NCBI RefSeq assembly: GCF_027570035.1
Contig: NZ_JAKMUU010000011.1
Location: 1 to 36,351 of the forward strand
Direction: 5' to 3'
DNA from: Corynebacterium curieae
GTDB taxonomy: Bacteria > Actinomycetota > Actinomycetes > Mycobacteriales > Mycobacteriaceae
Length of the DNA: 36,351 bases
Shown here in pieces: positions 33,233-36,351 of the stretch. Below the pieces are notes generated by a model that worked only from the letters and a program-made list of their open reading frames with translations, had not been told where the DNA came from and did not search any database. The first letter of the stretch is position 1, and every line of letters begins with the position of its first letter. The position numbers and the translations under genes were made by a program.

Positions 33233-35356
33233 TTACTTCTCTAGGCCGGTGGCCTTATTGATGGTCCACGCATATTCAAAGGCGTTTTGACGCCACTTTT
33301 CATAACGCCCGGATACGCCGCCATGGCCGGCGACCATTTCGGTCTTGAGCAGGAATTCGCCGCCGGTGGCCGTCGCCCGTAGCTGGGCAATCCACTTGGC
33401 GGGCTCGACGTAAAGCACGCGGGTGTCGTTCAACGAGGTAATCGCCAAGATGTCTGGGTAATCCTTGGCTTCGACATTCTCATACGGCGAGTAAGACTTC
33501 ATGTAGTCATAAACCTCGGGATCGTGGTACGGGTCGCCCCACTCCTCCCACTCGGGCACGGTAAGCGGCAGCTCCGGCATGAGGATGGAAGTCAGCGGAT
33601 CCACGAACGGCACGACGGCCTGGATAGCGGTGAACCGGTCCGGAGCCATATTGGCGATTGCACCCATGAGCATACCACCAGCAGAACCACCCTCGGCCAC
33701 CATCTGATCCGCGGTGGTCACACCGCGAGCGATGAGATCATCGGCGACATCGATGAAGTCGGTAAAGGTGTTTTTCTTTTTGAGCATCTTGCCGTCGTCA
33801 TACCAAGTGCGGCCCATCTCGCCGCCGCCGCGCACATGGGCCACCGCAAAAATCATGCCGCGGTCCATGAGAGACAGGCGGGTAACAGAGAAAGCCGGAT
33901 CCACGCTGACCTCGTAGGAGCCATAGCCATAGAGTAGGGTCGGGTTCGGCTGGGTGCGGTCGAGATCGGCGCGGTGGACAATGGAGACGGGGACTTCGGT
34001 GCCGTCGGCAGCCGTGGTCCACAGGCGATAGGCCACGTAGTCATCCGGGTTATAGCCGCCGGGGACCTCTTGCTCCTTGAGCAGGGTGTACTCGCCGGTA
34101 TCCACGCGGTAGTCAAAGAGCTGGGAAGGCTGAATATAGGACACGTAGTTCACACGAAGCACCGGCGCGTCCCACTCCGGATTACCGGATACGGAAACGG
34201 TGAAGAGTTCTTCGTTGAAATTGAGCTCTTCGAATTCGCTGAAGCCATCGTTAACGCGCATGATTGCGGCGCGGCCAATACCGCCGCGCCGATACCCCAC
34301 CACTATGTGGTCACGGTAAGTGTCCACACCTTCGATGCGGGTAGTCTCCTCGTGCGTTAGAAGGGCGGGCAGCTCGCGCAGGGAGGGCAACTCATCGGCG
34401 GCTTTGGTATAGCCAACCTCGAAGTTTGGTCCGGTGGCATTGTGGGTAACAATCCAATAGTCCTCGTCCTTGACGACGGCGTGGTCGACGTCGTAGTCCA
34501 CGCCAGCTTCGCGCTGCCACAGCAGGCGGAATTCTCCCTCAGGATTGTCCTCTTCGAGCACCCACACCTCAGAGGTCACCTTGGAGCTTACGCCAAGGAA
34601 AAGGTATTTATCGGAGCGGGCGCTGCCGATGCCGACGTTGAAGTGCTCGTCTTCTTCCTTAAATACCTGCACGTCTTCGGACTGCGCGGTACCTACCTTA
34701 TGGCGCCAGATGGCATCAGGGCGCCATGCCTCGTCGACGGTGGTGTAAAAGATATAGCCATCACCAGCCCAGGTGGCGCCGTAGAAGATGCCTGTGAGAT
34801 GGTCGTCGAGAAGCTCGCCGGTCTCCAGGTCCTTGATGTAGAGCTCGAAGCGTTCGTCGCCGGCAAAATCTACAGAGTAGGCCAGGTAGCGTCCGGAATC
34901 CGAGATGGAAGCTGCGCCGAGGGCGAAGAAGTCTTTGCCCTCGGCCAGCGCGTTGGCGTCGAGGATGATCTCCTCGCCTTCCGGGGTGCCCTCCTCGGGG
35001 ATAACCGGGGCCGTCCAGGGATCGTAGCCCTCTTCGACTGGGAGGCGGCAGGAGTAGCCGTAACTCTTGCCCTCCTCGGTGCGGCCGTAGTACCAGTAAT
35101 CGCCGCGGCGGGAGGGCACCGACATATCGGTCTGCTTGATGCGGGACTTAATCTCTTGGAAGATGTTCTCCGTCATCTCATCCAAGTGCGCGGTCTTCGC
35201 CTTGGTGTAATCATTTTCTGCGTTGAGGTAATCCAGGGTTTCCTGGGATTCCTTATCGCGCAGCCACTCATAGTTATCCACGAACTCGCGACCGTGGAAG
35301 GAACGGGTCGCGGGGTGGACGGCGGCTACGGGGGCGGAAAGATTCTCGTTGCTCAT
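33233..35356 (-). CDS. ptrB: Oligopeptidase B (prolyl oligopeptidase family)
   Basis: A serine peptidase of 707 residues, with a seven-bladed beta-propeller (about residues 80-405) that filters substrates and a C-terminal alpha/beta-hydrolase domain. The nucleophile Ser is in GGSAGGML, the acid in SLNDTRVLY, and the His in VAGHGGVSGRYEKW. Other family motifs are GYGSYEVSVDP and HVRGGGEMG. It cleaves short peptides after basic residues. ATG at 35356; purC ends 39 bases upstream and may share a transcript. Confidence 0.95.
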   Translation of the reverse strand: MSNENLSAPVAAVHPATRSFHGREFVDNYEWLRDKESQETLDYLNAENDYTKAKTAHLDEMTENIFQEIKSRIKQTDMSVPSRRGDYWYYGRTEEGKSYGYSCRLPVEEGYDPWTAPVIPEEGTPEGEEIILDANALAEGKDFFALGAASISDSGRYLAYSVDFAGDERFELYIKDLETGELLDDHLTGIFYGATWAGDGYIFYTTVDEAWRPDAIWRHKVGTAQSEDVQVFKEEDEHFNVGIGSARSDKYLFLGVSSKVTSEVWVLEEDNPEGEFRLLWQREAGVDYDVDHAVVKDEDYWIVTHNATGPNFEVGYTKAADELPSLRELPALLTHEETTRIEGVDTYRDHIVVGYRRGGIGRAAIMRVNDGFSEFEELNFNEELFTVSVSGNPEWDAPVLRVNYVSYIQPSQLFDYRVDTGEYTLLKEQEVPGGYNPDDYVAYRLWTTAADGTEVPVSIVHRADLDRTQPNPTLLYGYGSYEVSVDPAFSVTRLSLMDRGMIFAVAHVRGGGEMGRTWYDDGKMLKKKNTFTDFIDVADDLIARGVTTADQMVAEGGSAGGMLMGAIANMAPDRFTAIQAVVPFVDPLTSILMPELPLTVPEWEEWGDPYHDPEVYDYMKSYSPYENVEAKDYPDILAITSLNDTRVLYVEPAKWIAQLRATATGGEFLLKTEMVAGHGGVSGRYEKWRQNAFEYAWTINKATGLEK

Positions 35357-35395
35357 GCCGCCCCACTGTACGCGTGGCGCCGCATGGGGCGGGAG

Positions 35396-36289
35396 CTAGG
35401 ACTCAGGCGAGAGGAAGTCGGCGAAGCGCTCGCCGGAAAGCCGCTCATAGGCCTCGATATAGCGCAGGCGGGTGGCGGAAACGACGTCATCAGGCAGCTG
35501 CGGCGGAGTATCGTCGGCGGCTTGGTCCCACCCAGAGGCGTCGGAAGTAAGCCAATTGCGCACGTACTGCTTGTCGAAGGACGGTTGGACCTCGCCCTCG
35601 ACGTAGGAATCGGCCGGCCAATAGCGCGAGGAGTCAGGGGTGAGGACCTCATCGGCCAGCACGAGGGTGCCGTCTTGGTCTAGGCCGAACTCGAACTTGG
35701 TATCGGCGAGGATGATGCCCTTCTCCTCCGCCAACGCAGCGGCCGTAGAATAGATGCGCAGGGTGGCCGCGCGCAGCTCTTCGGCGCGCTCGGCGCCCAA
35801 CTTGTCTACTACGTAATCGAAGGAGACGTTCTCATCGTGCTCGCCCTGCTCTGCCTTGGTGGCTGGGGTGAAGATGGGCTCGGGCAGGCGGGAAGCCTCC
35901 GCGAGGCCCTCCGGCAGCTCGATGCCGCACACGGTGCCATTGGCCTTGTACTCCTTCAGACCAGACCCGGTGAGGAAGCCGCGGGCCACGCATTCGAAGG
36001 GAAGCATATCCAGCTTCTTGACCACCATCGCGCGGCCGAGGCACTCGGCGGGGATGCGCTCATCATCGAGCGGGCCGGCGAGGTGGTTGGGGAAATCGAT
36101 GGAGTCGAAGAAGAACTTCGAGGTCGCGGTCAGCACGCGGCCTTTGTCTGGAATGGCGGGCTCTAAGGCGTGGTCGTAGGCGGAGATGCGGTCCGAGACC
36201 ACCATCAGCAGGGTGTTCTCGTCCACATCGTAGATATCGCGGACCTTGCCAGAGGCAAGATGGGTATAAGAAGAAAGCTCAGGACGCAT
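35396..36289 (-). CDS. purC: Phosphoribosylaminoimidazole-succinocarboxamide synthase
   Basis: Joins aspartate to CAIR using ATP. The protein has 297 residues with GKVRDIYDV near residue 14, [51 protein letters not shown] and [13 protein letters not shown]. In-frame ATGs also exist upstream; ATG 36289 is preferred because TAGAAT (36302-36297) ends seven bases before it and because it gives the usual MRPELS N-terminus. It begins the purC-ptrB direction and is divergent in location from the other pur units. Confidence 0.96.
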   Translation of the reverse strand: MRPELSSYTHLASGKVRDIYDVDENTLLMVVSDRISAYDHALEPAIPDKGRVLTATSKFFFDSIDFPNHLAGPLDDERIPAECLGRAMVVKKLDMLPFECVARGFLTGSGLKEYKANGTVCGIELPEGLAEASRLPEPIFTPATKAEQGEHDENVSFDYVVDKLGAERAEELRAATLRIYSTAAALAEEKGIILADTKFEFGLDQDGTLVLADEVLTPDSSRYWPADSYVEGEVQPSFDKQYVRNWLTSDASGWDQAADDTPPQLPDDVVSATRLRYIEAYERLSGERFADFLSPES

Positions 36290-36351
36290 GACTTTCATTC
36301 TAGCGCCCAGGGGCGGCGAGCACGTTTCGATCAAATAAGCCCCGAAATCCG

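Noticed and set aside
1..36351. CRISPR array or IS element
   Set aside because: No regularly spaced direct repeats, no transposase or integrase motif in any plausible gene.

Overview
The window is a chromosomal core segment of a Corynebacterium (Actinobacteria, moderately high GC). The genus is suggested by RamA, the mycothiol synthase MshD, an actinobacterial DUF3073 protein, a nitrobindin-like protein of the corynebacterial type, an Asp-type MurA, the actA/dus/phoU/pstBACS/mshD gene order, and many genes whose start codon lies 6-8 bases after a -10 element (leaderless transcripts). The species is not resolvable by eye. There is no phage, insertion sequence or CRISPR array.

Layout. Bases 1-4040: murA and the acetate regulator ramA on the minus strand, then the cysteine pair cysK and cysE on the plus strand. 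Bases 4038-5733: a small acetyltransferase, a tRNA cluster (Phe, Asp, Asp, Glu, Lys, all minus) with a small unknown gene between two identical tRNA-Asp copies, and a CsoR-type metal sensor. Bases 5841-13610: actA (succinyl-CoA:acetate CoA-transferase), dus, phoU, and the phosphate ABC transporter pstSCAB convergent to phoU. Bases 13824-19665: divergent and convergent small units: mshD / a DUF2993 protein, a diacylglycerol kinase-like protein / a nitrobindin-like protein, pabC-like / ygfZ, and a DUF3073 protein. Bases 19731-36289: purine synthesis in blocks (SCP-like gene-purF-purM, purS-purQ-purL, purC), all on the minus strand, interleaved with a tandem hotdog thioesterase, a lipoprotein asparaginase, a TrhA/hemolysin III protein, a large secreted nuclease, a DUF2334 protein and oligopeptidase B.

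How the genes work together. Four supply themes are represented: cysteine (cysK, cysE, then mycothiol through mshD), phosphate (pst, phoU, and possibly the secreted nuclease), acetate/acyl-CoA (ramA, actA, thioesterase) and purines (six pur genes). PabC and YgfZ, both tied to folate, share one divergent promoter.

I did not find a clear new multi-gene system. The most interesting non-genic signals are a 72-bp near-perfect palindrome at 32358-32429, very short divergent promoters with facing -10 elements, a tRNA-Asp duplication bracketing a small unknown gene, stem-loops in the pst operon, and operator-like palindromes ahead of phoU and trhA.
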